The notes beneath the pieces are model-generated. The model was not told the DNA's origin. It ran no database searches and saw nothing but the letters and a program-made list of their open reading frames with translations. DNA of 64,000 bases from Streptomyces sp. ASQP_92 (GTDB lineage Bacteria; Actinomycetota; Actinomycetes; Streptomycetales; Streptomycetaceae): the NCBI RefSeq assembly GCF_025399895.1, contig NZ_JAODUA010000005.1, positions 248,001-312,000 of the forward strand, read 5' to 3'. A program made the position numbers and the translations under genes. The number at the start of each line of letters is the position of its first letter. The stretch's first letter is position 1. Of the stretch, positions 51,516 through 60,487 are shown piece by piece.

Positions 51516-52721
51516 GTGACCGGCGCTGGTTCTCTGCTTCCCCTTCGCTCCAGACTCCGCGAGCTGCGGACCGACGCGTTCGGCGCCGATCCGGCGGGGG
51601 AGCGGATGGCCCGCATTCGCCGCTCGCCCAACTTCGCGGACGGTGTCTTCCGCAACCCGGAGGGCGAGACGCAGATCAGGCCCTCGGGCTCGACCCTGGA
51701 GTTCGCGAAGCGGTTCTTCGCCAAGGAGCAGCGCGTGCGTCGCGCTCCGACCGGCACCATTCCGGTCCACCCCACCACCCTCGCCGACATCGCGAAGCCG
51801 CCCGTCTCCGGGCTGCGGCTCACCTGGATGGGGCATTCGAGCGTGCTGGCCGAGATCGACGGGCGGCGGGTGCTGTTCGACCCGGTGTGGGGTGAGCGCT
51901 GCTCTCCCTTCGCGTTCGCCGGGCCCAAGCGCCTGCACCCCGTCCCCCTGCCGCTTGCCGCCCTCGGCCCCGTCGACGTCGTCGTCATCTCCCACGACCA
52001 CTACGACCATCTCGACCTGCCCACGATCCGCGCCCTCGCCGCCACCGACACGGTGTTCGCGGTGCCGCTCGGGGTGGGCGCCCACCTGGAGCACTGGGGC
52101 GTACCGCTCGACCGGATCCACGAGCTGGACTGGAACGAAACCGCGAAGGTCGACGGGCTCACGCTCACCGCGACCCCGGCCCGCCACTTCTGCGGCCGCG
52201 GCCTGCGCAACCAGCAGCACACCCTCTGGGCGTCCTGGGCGGTGGCCGGGCCCGAGCACCGGATCTACCACAGCGGCGACACGGGCTACTTCGACGGCTT
52301 CCGCACCATCGGCGCGGAGCACGGGCCGTTCGACGCGACGATGATCCAGATCGGCGCGTACAGCGAGTTCTGGCCCGACATCCACATGACCCCCGCCGAG
52401 GGCCTGCGCGCCCACCTGGACCTCCAGGGCGGCGCCCCGCACGGCGTGCTCATGCCGATCCACTGGGGCACCTTCAATCTCGCGCCGCACCCGTGGGCCG
52501 AGCCGGGCGAGTGGACCAAGGACGCCGCCGAGGAGGCGGGCCAGGCCGCTGCCTTCCCCCGCCCCGGGGAGCCCTTCGAGCCGGGCGGCGTGCTGCCGGA
52601 TGAGCCCTGGTGGCAGGCGCTGTCCGTTCCGCTCGCGCACCCCTGGCGCCACCCACGCCCGGCGAGCATCCGCCCCACCGCGACCCCTGCGGCCGACCTC
52701 GACCTGGCCGGGGACCGGTGA
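51516..52721 (+). CDS. Metallo-beta-lactamase fold hydrolase (NAPE-PLD-like)
   Basis: 401 residues. GTG 51516 follows CTGGAGG. The HxHxDH motif is SHDHYDHLD, with upstream WMGHSSVLAEIDG and downstream HSGDTGYF (metal Asp) and MPIHWGTFNL. These together are typical of NAPE-PLD/UlaG-type MBL proteins. The N-terminal ~95 residues precede the MBL core. Likely a phosphodiesterase or lactonase acting in the cytoplasm; substrate not predicted. Confidence 0.85.
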   Translation: MTGAGSLLPLRSRLRELRTDAFGADPAGERMARIRRSPNFADGVFRNPEGETQIRPSGSTLEFAKRFFAKEQRVRRAPTGTIPVHPTTLADIAKPPVSGLRLTWMGHSSVLAEIDGRRVLFDPVWGERCSPFAFAGPKRLHPVPLPLAALGPVDVVVISHDHYDHLDLPTIRALAATDTVFAVPLGVGAHLEHWGVPLDRIHELDWNETAKVDGLTLTATPARHFCGRGLRNQQHTLWASWAVAGPEHRIYHSGDTGYFDGFRTIGAEHGPFDATMIQIGAYSEFWPDIHMTPAEGLRAHLDLQGGAPHGVLMPIHWGTFNLAPHPWAEPGEWTKDAAEEAGQAAAFPRPGEPFEPGGVLPDEPWWQALSVPLAHPWRHPRPASIRPTATPAADLDLAGDR

Positions 52722-52803
52722 GCGGAGCGGGCCTGTGCCCCCGGGTCCGCCCGGCGCGCGGGTAGCCGTGCGCACCCCCGGAGCGGGTGGGGCGGATGGT
52801 CCG

Positions 52804-53205
52804 ATGCGAACCCGGCCCGTACTCGTCTACGACGGAGACTGCGCGTTCTGCACCTCCTGCGCCGCGTTCGTTGAGCGCCGTATCCGGCCCCGCTGCGCGA
52901 TCACCCCGTGGCAGTTCGCGGATCTGGACGCGCTCGGTGTCACTGAACCGCGGGCGCGGTACGAGCTGTTGTGGGTCACGCCCGGTGGAGCGGTCCACGG
53001 CGGTGCGCGGGCCGTGGCCGAACTGCTGCTGAGCGCGGGCCGGGGGTGGGCTCCCCTGGGTGCCGTGCTCACGCTGCCTCTCGTGCGCCGGCTCGCCCAC
53101 GCCGTCTACCGGCTCGTGGCCGACAACCGGCAGCGGCTGCCGGGCGGTACGGCGGCCTGCGCGGTACGCCGGGCGCCCGGGCCGGGCCCGTCGCGCGACG
53201 GGTGA
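52804..53205 (+). CDS. DCC family thiol-disulfide oxidoreductase-like protein (DUF393)
   Basis: 133 residues. The N-terminal signature VYDGDCAFCTSC (DxxCxxC) and the middle YELLWVTPGGAVHGGARAVAEL stretch are family hallmarks. Single thioredoxin-like domain. ATG 52804 puts the signature at residue 8. The last residues are low complexity. Function beyond thiol redox is unknown. Confidence 0.8.
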   Translation: MRTRPVLVYDGDCAFCTSCAAFVERRIRPRCAITPWQFADLDALGVTEPRARYELLWVTPGGAVHGGARAVAELLLSAGRGWAPLGAVLTLPLVRRLAHAVYRLVADNRQRLPGGTAACAVRRAPGPGPSRDG

Positions 53206-53288
53206 GAACGGGCGGGTCAGGAGGCCGCGCGCAGCCTCGCCCGAAAGGGTTTGCGGGCCCGCGAGACGGGTGCGTAGCGTCGCCGTTC

Positions 53289-53807
53289 ATGACCCCGACG
53301 CTGGTGACCGAGCGGTTGCTCCTCGACCCCTACACCCCCGGCGACGAAGAGGACTTCGTCGCCCTGTTCCAGGACCGGCGGGTGTCGCGCTGGATGGGGG
53401 AGGGACCGGCCTCCGAGGCGGCGGACCGGGCGCTGTTCCGGCGGGTCTTCACCCAGGTGTACGCGCGGAACCTCTTCGACGTATGGGCCGTGCGCAAGGA
53501 CGGGCAGCTGATCGGGCACGCCGAGATCAAGCCCACCGAGGCGACCGGCGGCCACGAGATCATCTACGCGCTGGCGCCCGCGGCATGGGGCGCCGGCCTG
53601 GGCACGGAGCTCGCCCGAGCCGTCGTCGCCCACGGCTTCGACACCCTCGGCCTGACCGAGGTGCACGCCACGGTGGCGGCGGAGAACACCGCCTCGCTCA
53701 CGCTGCTGGCCAGGCTCGGCTTCGCGCACGTCCGCGACATCCAGGAGGACGACGGCAGCACGACCCGGGTGCTGACCCGCACCCGCCGCACGCCGCAGAG
53801 GCCCTGA
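53289..53807 (+). CDS. GNAT family N-acetyltransferase
   Basis: 172 residues starting at ATG 53289 with TERLLLDPYTPGDEED, then DVWAVRKDGQLIGHAEI, AAWGAGLGTELARAV (acetyl-CoA loop) and AENTASLTLLARLGFAHV. RimJ/RimL-like. It is a separate unit from the DCC gene (83-bp gap). Substrate unknown. Confidence 0.85.
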   Translation: MTPTLVTERLLLDPYTPGDEEDFVALFQDRRVSRWMGEGPASEAADRALFRRVFTQVYARNLFDVWAVRKDGQLIGHAEIKPTEATGGHEIIYALAPAAWGAGLGTELARAVVAHGFDTLGLTEVHATVAAENTASLTLLARLGFAHVRDIQEDDGSTTRVLTRTRRTPQRP

Positions 53808-54072
53808 TCCCCGGCGGTCACCCCCTCCCGGCCGCCGCCGTCTCCTCGTCCTGCGATCGCGGCGGCGTCGGCTCCCGCGAGCCGGCTTACGGTTGCCGGT
53901 GTCCCGCTTCCATTCGGGCCGCATCCGTCGTGCGGCGCGTGACGGCGCCACTCCGCGGCGTTGATGGCGGCTCTACGCCTCCGTCTTGCTCTTCGCGATA
54001 CTTGTCATACGCATGCGGATGGTGGCGGGCGGACGTCACAGGGACCGGGCAGGCAGCGGAGGGTGAGAACGG

Positions 54073-54555
54073 ATGGAACAGCAAGGTGCGCGCGTGGTGG
54101 CCGATCTCGGCCGAGAGCTCGCGGCGGCGTCGCCGCAGGCGGGCGGCGCGTTGTGGCGGCTCGCCGAAAGCGGACGCGGTCTGGACGCCAACCTGCTCCG
54201 GCTGCCGCCCGGCCGCACCATCGACGAGCACACCGACCTCGCCCTTGACGTCCTCCTGATCGTCCTCGAAGGGAGCGGCGAACTCCGTACGGAGTCGGGC
54301 TCCCAGGATCTGCGCCCGGTCACCGCGCTCTGGCTCCCCAAGGGCTCGCGCCGCGCCCTGGCCGCCGGGGCCGAGGGGATGGGATACCTGTCCGTGCACC
54401 GGCGCAGGCCGGGGCTCGCCATCGGGGCGCCGCCGCGCGACGAGGGCGGCGAGGAGGCCTGCCTCCTCGGCCGGGTCTGCCCCGAGTGCGGCCGCCTCGC
54501 CACGGAACGCTCCGCGCGGTTCTGCTGGAACTGCGGCTCCGCGCTGGAGGCTTGA
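54073..54555 (+). CDS. Cupin-like protein with C-terminal zinc ribbon
   Basis: 160 residues. A single cupin-type beta barrel (about residues 25-110: LRLPPGRTIDEHTD, VLLIVLEGSGEL, LWLPKGSRRAL) is followed by a CX2C-X11-CX2C zinc ribbon at C136, C139, C151 and C154. GGAGGG lies before ATG 54073. The ribbon suggests nucleic-acid or protein contact, and the cupin a small ligand sensor; this combination is unusual. Function unknown. Confidence 0.7.
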   Translation: MEQQGARVVADLGRELAAASPQAGGALWRLAESGRGLDANLLRLPPGRTIDEHTDLALDVLLIVLEGSGELRTESGSQDLRPVTALWLPKGSRRALAAGAEGMGYLSVHRRRPGLAIGAPPRDEGGEEACLLGRVCPECGRLATERSARFCWNCGSALEA

Positions 54556-54584
54556 GCAAGGTGCGGGGTTCCTGAGCCAGGCTT

Positions 54585-54906
54585 CGTTTCGCGCCTTGAG
54601 GGCGCTCGTCCTCAATCGCCGGATGGGGTGAAGGGTGCTTGTGTGGGTCGGTGTCGATCCGCTGGGGGCGCGGGGGGTTGCGCGAGATGTGGGCATGGTT
54701 CGCGGTGGGGAGCGGGTTTCTGGGGCTCTGCCTCAGGTCCCGTTTCGCGCCTTGAGGGCGCTCGTCCTCAATCGCCGGATGGGCTGAAGGGTGCTTGTGT
54801 GGGTCGGCGTCGGTCCGCTGGGGGCGCGGGGAACTGCGCGAGACGTGGGCACGGTCTGCGGTCGGCGTCGGGTTGTGGGGGCGCGGGGAACTGCGCAAGA
54901 CGCCGG
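54585..54906. repeat. Direct repeat locus, 156-bp step, about 122 bp alike
   Basis: Bases from 54585 (CGTTTCGCGCCTTGAGGGCG) to about 54706 recur from 54741 to about 54862 with few differences, including CTCGTCCTCAATCGCCGGAT and GGGGGCGCGGGG. A third partial copy of GGGGGCGCGGGGAACTGCGC is at 54876-54896. The last motif is the reverse complement of the repeat at 367-590. It fills the 502-bp gap before the thioesterase gene; open frames here are not credible genes. Confidence 0.75.
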
Positions 54907-55057
54907 CGCGTCCCCGGCGGAGCGGGGTTGCTGGGGCTGGCCCGGGCCCCGGTCCGGGGTGGCTCGCGCGGACCAGCGCCGGGGCGCGAACTACCCTGTG
55001 CCCGAGCCCAGTTGGGTGATCGTGGCCGCCGGTCGAACCGGGTGCTATGTTCCGTCG

Positions 55058-55471
55058 ATGATGGATGCCGACGCCGCCCAAGCCGTCCTCGACAACAGCC
55101 CCTTCGGGCCCTGGTGGGGGTTCAGGGTGGATGCCGTCAAGGAGGGGTGGGCCCGGGTCTCGCTTCCGCGGCGGCCGGAACTCTTCCGCCCCGGGGGTGT
55201 CCTCCAGGGCGGCTGTGCGATGGCGCTCGCCGATGTGACGTGCTGGATCGCGATCATGTCGCTGTTCGGCGAGGACGACCCGTCCGTGACCCAGCAGATG
55301 ACCACGAGCTTCCTCGGGCCGGCCCGCACGGACCTCGTCTGCGAGTCGACGATCCTGCGGCCCGGGCGACTCATCGTCTACGGGACCGCCGAGACGAGGG
55401 ACACGGCGGGCGGCCTCGTCTCCCACCACACGCTGACCTACGTCCGGCCGCCCCGGCCCACCGGGGACTGA
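55058..55471 (+). CDS. PaaI family thioesterase (hotdog fold)
   Basis: 137 residues. FGPWWGFRVDAVKEGWARVSL, then the hotdog helix GGVLQGGCAMALADVTCW (normally GG-x-x-HGG with catalytic Asp) and the dimer strands. The usual His in HGG is Q here (LQGG), while the Asp is present. Hydrolyses acyl-CoA thioesters such as phenylacetyl-CoA derivatives. ATG 55058 or 55061; no ribosome binding site seen. Confidence 0.75.
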   Translation: MMDADAAQAVLDNSPFGPWWGFRVDAVKEGWARVSLPRRPELFRPGGVLQGGCAMALADVTCWIAIMSLFGEDDPSVTQQMTTSFLGPARTDLVCESTILRPGRLIVYGTAETRDTAGGLVSHHTLTYVRPPRPTGD

Positions 55472-55601
55472 GCCCTCCGGGACACCGGCGGCCCGGGGCA
55501 AGCGCCCGATCATGGCCGCCTGCCGCACCCCACCCGCTCCCGGACGGCCAGAAATGTGTTCCGGGGAGGCCCGCCAGGCATGATTCACAGCTCCCCTGCG
55601 T

Positions 55602-57674
55602 ATGTTTCGCCCTATGCACTCCCCGCGTTCCCGCCCGTCCGGCTCCTGGTTCACCCGCACCCTGCGCTTCCTCGGCGTGAGCGTTCTGGCGGGCGTGATG
55701 GCCGCCGGGATCGCGCTGCCCGTGGCGGGCGGGCTGGGTGTGGGAGCGAAGTCGGCGGCGGAGAGCTTCAACGGCCTGCCCGACGAGTTCAAGGCGCCCC
55801 CGCTCTCCCAGGCGTCGCAGATCTACGACGCCGACGGCGGTCTCATCGCCACCGTCTACGACCGCGACCGCACCGTCATACCCGGCGACCGGATCGCTCC
55901 CGTGATGCGCAAGGCGCTGATCGACATCGAGGACAACCGGTTCTACCAGCACGGGGCCGCGGACCTCCAGGGCGTGCTGCGCGCCCTGAACAAGAACGCG
56001 GCCACCGGCGGCGTCGCCCAGGGCGCCTCCACCCTCACCCAGCAGTACGTGAAGAACGTCTTCGTCGAGCAGGCGGGCAGCGACCAGAAGGCGGTGCTCG
56101 AAGCCCAGCGCCAGACCCTGGGCCGCAAGATCCAGGAACTGCGCTACGCCATCGAGCTGGAACGCACCCTCTCCAAGGACCAGATCCTCACCAACTACCT
56201 GAACATCACGTTCTTCGGCGAGCAGGCGTACGGGATCGAGGCCGCCGCGCGACGCTACTTCAGCGTGCCCGCCAAGGATCTGTCCCTGCCGCAGGCCGCG
56301 CTGCTCGCGGGCCTCGTCCAGTCGCCGTCCATGTACGACCCGGTCACCCACCCCCAGGCGGCCAAGCAGCGCCGCGACACCGTCCTGAACCAGATGGCCA
56401 AGTACGGCTCGATCAGCGCGACCCAGGCCCAGCAGGCCATCGCCACCCCGGTCGGGCTCAAGGTCAGCGCACCGCGCCAGGGGTGCATCACGGCCCGCCT
56501 CGGCGAGGGCTTCTTCTGCGACTACGTGCACCGCATCGTGCTGAGCGACCCGGCGTTCGGAAAGACGGCGGCCGAGCGGCGGGCCCTGTGGAGCAGGGGC
56601 GGGCTCCAGATCCGCACCACGCTCTCGCCCAAGGCGCAGAAGGCCCTTCAGGAGTCCGTCACTTCGCACGCCTACACCACGGACGACGCCGCCGCCGTGA
56701 TGAGCCTCGTGCAGCCCGGCACCGGGAAGATCGTCGCGATGGGGCAGAGCCGTGACTACGGCCTGGGCGCGCACCAGACGGAGATCAACCTGAACGTCGG
56801 CGCGCGCATGGGCGGCGGCCTCGGCTTTCCGACCGGCTCCACGTTCAAGCCGATCGTGGCGGCCGCGGCCCTGGAGAAGGGCACGAGCCCGGGCCAGAAG
56901 TACCCGGCGCCGTACTCCATGCCCTGGCCCGCCATGTCCGACTGCGCCGGCCACACCTACCCGGAGAACGGCGAGGTCCACAACGACAGCCCCACCCTGG
57001 TCGGCCCGTTCGGGATGCCGGACGCCATGGCCCAGTCCGTCAACACCTACTTCGCCCAACTGGAGGCCGACACCGGCCTGTGCGACGTGGCGAAGATGGC
57101 CAACGCGCTCGGCCTCACCGCGCAGGCGGGCGGCACCACGCTGCAGGTGGTCCCCTCGCTCACGCTCGGCAGCAACGACCTGACCCCGCTGGAGATGGCC
57201 AATGTGTACGCCACCTTCGCCAACCACGGTACGTACTGCGCCCCGGTGGCCCTCACCTCCGTGACCAAGCCGGACGGGGGGAGCGTCCCGGTGCCCCGCG
57301 CCGACTGCCACCAGGTGATGTCCGCCGAGACCGCCGACACCATCACCACCATGCTCCTCGGGGTGGTGCAGGACGGCACCGGCAAACCGGCCGGGCTCAC
57401 CGACCGCGACAGTGCGGGCAAGACCGGCACCACGGATGAGAGCAAGCAGGTCTGGTTCGCGGGATACACCCCCGAACTGGCGGGCGCCGCCGTCGTCAGC
57501 GACACCAGGACCCCGCGCGATCTCGACGGCCAGAGCATCGGCGGCGAAACCGTCGGCCAGGCCTTCGGCGGCACCCTCGCGGGGCCCGTATGGCGCGACT
57601 CCATCGAAGGCGCCCTGGAGGGGCAGCCGGCCGGGACGCTCACCACGACCACCCTGCCGGGATCGGGCGGATGA
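55602..57674 (+). CDS. Bifunctional class A penicillin-binding protein (transglycosylase/transpeptidase)
   Basis: 690 residues from ATG 55602 (ATG 55614 also possible). Membrane anchor at about 22-45. GT51 domain: catalytic E110 in IEDNRFYQH, GASTLTQQYVKN, RKIQELRYAIELE. Transpeptidase: S413-T-F-K416 (GSTFKP), S479-V-N481 and K607-T-G-T610. Polymerises and cross-links peptidoglycan outside the membrane. No PASTA domain at the C-terminus. Converges with the two-component genes, 17 bp apart. Confidence 0.92.
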   Translation: MFRPMHSPRSRPSGSWFTRTLRFLGVSVLAGVMAAGIALPVAGGLGVGAKSAAESFNGLPDEFKAPPLSQASQIYDADGGLIATVYDRDRTVIPGDRIAPVMRKALIDIEDNRFYQHGAADLQGVLRALNKNAATGGVAQGASTLTQQYVKNVFVEQAGSDQKAVLEAQRQTLGRKIQELRYAIELERTLSKDQILTNYLNITFFGEQAYGIEAAARRYFSVPAKDLSLPQAALLAGLVQSPSMYDPVTHPQAAKQRRDTVLNQMAKYGSISATQAQQAIATPVGLKVSAPRQGCITARLGEGFFCDYVHRIVLSDPAFGKTAAERRALWSRGGLQIRTTLSPKAQKALQESVTSHAYTTDDAAAVMSLVQPGTGKIVAMGQSRDYGLGAHQTEINLNVGARMGGGLGFPTGSTFKPIVAAAALEKGTSPGQKYPAPYSMPWPAMSDCAGHTYPENGEVHNDSPTLVGPFGMPDAMAQSVNTYFAQLEADTGLCDVAKMANALGLTAQAGGTTLQVVPSLTLGSNDLTPLEMANVYATFANHGTYCAPVALTSVTKPDGGSVPVPRADCHQVMSAETADTITTMLLGVVQDGTGKPAGLTDRDSAGKTGTTDESKQVWFAGYTPELAGAAVVSDTRTPRDLDGQSIGGETVGQAFGGTLAGPVWRDSIEGALEGQPAGTLTTTTLPGSGG

Positions 57675-57691
57675 GATGAACCGCGGGCATA

Positions 57692-58339
57692 TCAGGGGTT
57701 GTTGAGGTAGGTGAGGACCGCGAGGACACGGCGGTTGCCGGAGTCGTCGTCGCTGATGCCGAGCTTGCCGAACATGGACGTCGTGTACTTGCTGATCGCG
57801 CTCTCACTGAGGAACAGGCGCTGTCCGATGGCCGTGTTGGAGAGTCCTTCGGCCATCAAGGAGAGCACCGAGTGCTCGCGTTCGGTGAGCGCTTCCAGGA
57901 GCCGGTTCGAGGAGCCGCTGGAGAACAGCTTGGCGATGACGGCCGGATCCATGGCGGTGCCTCCGGCCGCGACGCGCTCCAGGGCGTCCATGAACTGGTC
58001 CGCGTCGAACACGCTCTCCTTGAGGAAGTAGCCGATGCCCCCGGCGCCGTCGGCCAACAGCTCGCGCGCGTAGAGCTGTTCCACGTGCTGGGAAAGGACC
58101 AGGACCGGCAGGCCCGGCACCTCGCGGCGGGCGGCCAGAGCCGCGCGCAGCCCCTCGTCCGACTGGGCCGGCGGCATCCGCACATCGACGACGGCGACGT
58201 CGGGCCGCCACTCCAGGAGGGCCGCGAGCGTCTCGGGCCCGGTGGTGGCCGTCGCCACCACCTCGTGCCCATAGGCCTCGATGAGGCGGACCATTCCATC
58301 ACGGAGGAGATAGAGATCCTCGGCTACCACGATGCGCAT
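57692..58339 (-). CDS. LuxR/NarL family response regulator
   Basis: 215 residues. Receiver domain with acidic pocket E7-D8, phosphoacceptor D52 in VAVVDVRMPP and Lys in FLKESV; C-terminal GerE HTH (residues 150-200, LTEREHSVLSLMAEGLSNTAIGQRL in parts). Its start overlaps the histidine kinase 3' end by 16 bp, so they form one system. Confidence 0.92.
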   Translation of the reverse strand: MRIVVAEDLYLLRDGMVRLIEAYGHEVVATATTGPETLAALLEWRPDVAVVDVRMPPAQSDEGLRAALAARREVPGLPVLVLSQHVEQLYARELLADGAGGIGYFLKESVFDADQFMDALERVAAGGTAMDPAVIAKLFSSGSSNRLLEALTEREHSVLSLMAEGLSNTAIGQRLFLSESAISKYTTSMFGKLGISDDDSGNRRVLAVLTYLNNP

Positions 58340-59583
58340 GGCACCATCATCCTCGCCCGGGTCGGGCCACCCGCAGGGCTGGTGATCTCCAGGGTGCCGT
58401 CGAAGACCGCGAGGCGGCGGCGCAGCCCGTCGAGGCCGCCCCCGGGGCGGGGATCGGCCCCGCCCCGCCCGTCGTCCTCGACCACCACCACGAGGTCGGG
58501 GCCCTGGCGCGTCAGGGAGATCCGCGCCCGGGAGGCATGGGCGTGCTTGACCGCGTTGGTGACCAGTTCGACGACGCCGAAGTACAGGGCCGACTCGATG
58601 GGCGGGTCCAGGCGGAGCTCGACCTCGGCGTCGACCCGTACCTCCAGCGGGCTGTCCAGGGCGAAGGCGCGGACGGCGTCGAGGAGACCGCGCTCGTTGA
58701 GGACGGGCGGGTTGATGCCCTGGACCAGATCGCGCAGCTCCGTCAGGGAGGTGGCGGCTCCGGCACGGGCCTCCCGCATGAGCGCCCTGGCCCGCTCGGG
58801 ATCCTTCTCCATCAGCTTCTCCGCCGTCGCCAGCGACATCCCGAGCGCGACCAGACGTGCCTGCGCCCCGTCGTGCAGGTCCCGCTCGATCCGGCGGATC
58901 TCGGCGGCCTGCGCCACGGTGGTGTCGGCGCGCTGCGCGGTCAGTTCGTCCACCCGGTCCGCGAGCTCCATCGCCGCCGACGGCCGCAGAAACCGTACGG
59001 CCACCGGCTCGACGGGCCGCCAGGCGTAAGGGGCGGACCCCAGGGCGACGGCCACGCCGACCGTCCCGACCACGTTCGCGATGAACCCGGACCCCCCGAA
59101 GCCGAGGACCGCCGCGGCCATCCCGGCCAGGGGGACGGCCGCCACCGGGCCCGCGGTCACCGGCAGGACCGCGACGAACCATAGATCGCGCCAGTTGGCC
59201 GGGTCGCTCCACCGCAGCCGCATCCTCTGGTCGAGGACGGCGTCGCGGCCGGTGCGCTCGTAGCCGAAGCCGTTCCACCAGTACCCGGTGGACAGTTGGG
59301 TCACCGGGCCGGGGCGCCGGTACCCGGATTCGATGACGGTGGACGTCCAGCGCGCGACGAGGAAGCGGACCGTCCGGCAGACCGGACGGGAGAGCCCGAG
59401 CGTGCCGGCCCCCACCAGGACGGCCGGAGCCAGCCACGACCACGGGTTCGACGCGCCCCACGCGATGCCGAGCGCCACCGCGGCGGCCCACACGGCGGGT
59501 ACCACCAGGGCGACGGCGACCACCGCGGCCGCCCTCGCGAGACCCACCCCGAAACTCGCCACCCACGACCGCAACCCACGCAT
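58324..59583 (-). CDS. Sensor histidine kinase (HisKA_3 type)
   Basis: 419 residues. About four membrane segments in the N-terminal 195 residues; phosphoacceptor H237 in RIERDLHDGAQARL; N-box VTNAVKHA and G-box DDGRGGADPRPGGGLDGL. The DesK/LiaS class usually senses envelope or membrane state. ATG 59583 follows GAGAGGAAAG. Divergent from a small membrane protein that is a likely target of the system. Confidence 0.9.
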   Translation of the reverse strand: MRGLRSWVASFGVGLARAAAVVAVALVVPAVWAAAVALGIAWGASNPWSWLAPAVLVGAGTLGLSRPVCRTVRFLVARWTSTVIESGYRRPGPVTQLSTGYWWNGFGYERTGRDAVLDQRMRLRWSDPANWRDLWFVAVLPVTAGPVAAVPLAGMAAAVLGFGGSGFIANVVGTVGVAVALGSAPYAWRPVEPVAVRFLRPSAAMELADRVDELTAQRADTTVAQAAEIRRIERDLHDGAQARLVALGMSLATAEKLMEKDPERARALMREARAGAATSLTELRDLVQGINPPVLNERGLLDAVRAFALDSPLEVRVDAEVELRLDPPIESALYFGVVELVTNAVKHAHASRARISLTRQGPDLVVVVEDDGRGGADPRPGGGLDGLRRRLAVFDGTLEITSPAGGPTRARMMVPCASW

Positions 59584-59674
59584 GAGCTTTCCTCTCCCCG
59601 TACTTCGTGAACCGTTCTTCGTGATCTCCACTCTGCACCGCCCGCGACCGAGGAGAACCCCTCACGGACCAGGA

Positions 59675-59690
59675 GTGGGTCTGGACCCAC
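59675..59690. promoter_or_regulatory. Dyad between the kinase gene and divergent membrane-protein gene
   Basis: GTGGGTC (59675-59681) and GACCCAC (59684-59690) are perfect 7-bp arms with a 2-base centre, in the 191-bp divergent region. Candidate site for the LuxR-type response regulator, controlling itself and the divergent gene. Confidence 0.4.
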
Positions 59691-59774
59691 CCACCCGTGC
59701 GTCCAGGCCCATACCGGCCCGTCCACGCGCTTCCTAACGTCGACACCACACCGAACAGGAAGCCGAGGAAGACC

Positions 59775-60206
59775 ATGGACACCACCAGCCGCACCGCGCC
59801 CCACCCCCTCCGCGACGACGCCGAACAGGCCTTCACCACAACCAAGTTGATCATCAAGGCGTACGGAACGCTGAGCGCCGCGGTGCTGATCGCGGTCGTC
59901 GTCCGCGCCTTCACCGGACACACCGTGACCTCGTTCATGTGGGGCCGATCGGCGGCGGTGCTCGCGAGCGCGGCAGTGATCTACTGGCTGACCGCGCTCG
60001 CCGCACGGGGGAAGCGATGGGCCTATGTACGGGTGCGGATCGTCTCGTTCGTCGTGCCCGTGGCCATCGTCGCCGTCGACGTGATCCCCGGCACCCTGCC
60101 GGTGTGGTTCATCGGGTTGCAGGCGATCTGCGCCCTGACCCTCGCCGCGACCGCCTTCGTCGTGAACGGATCCGGGCCCCGGGCGGCCTTCCCCAAGACG
60201 CGCTGA
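59775..60206 (+). CDS. Small integral membrane protein, unknown function
   Basis: 143 residues with four hydrophobic segments (about residues 28-45, 60-78, 88-105 and 112-130). ATG 59775 follows GAGGAA. I do not recognise the family. Its position opposite a DesK-type two-component system and the shared dyad suggest regulation by it, perhaps as an accessory sensor or an envelope stress protein. Confidence 0.7.
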   Translation: MDTTSRTAPHPLRDDAEQAFTTTKLIIKAYGTLSAAVLIAVVVRAFTGHTVTSFMWGRSAAVLASAAVIYWLTALAARGKRWAYVRVRIVSFVVPVAIVAVDVIPGTLPVWFIGLQAICALTLAATAFVVNGSGPRAAFPKTR

Positions 60207-60487
60207 ACCACCGCGGACGGGCGGCCGTGGCGGGACCGGCGTCGTGCCGGCCCTTCCGAAACCGCCCGTCGAACGGGTGTCGGAACACTCCGGCGCCCGC
60301 GCGATATCGGCCCTCCGTACGAGGCCTCATACCAGAGCGGGACGCTGCGTGGGGAAGTTTGCCAACTGCACACCGAGGGTGATGGATTGAACACTACGGT
60401 GAGTGGTCGACGATCAAAGTGGGTCCTACAACAGACGAGTTGGGCCCACCAGAGTGATCCATGGGACCCCACGCACCGAGGACGCCG

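Noticed and set aside
53217..53951. 244-codon minus-strand frame across the GNAT gene
   Set aside because: Shadow of the acetyltransferase; the plus strand has the complete GNAT motif order.
53930..54000. tRNA-like segment
   Set aside because: No GGTTCRA-type T arm or complete cloverleaf could be drawn.
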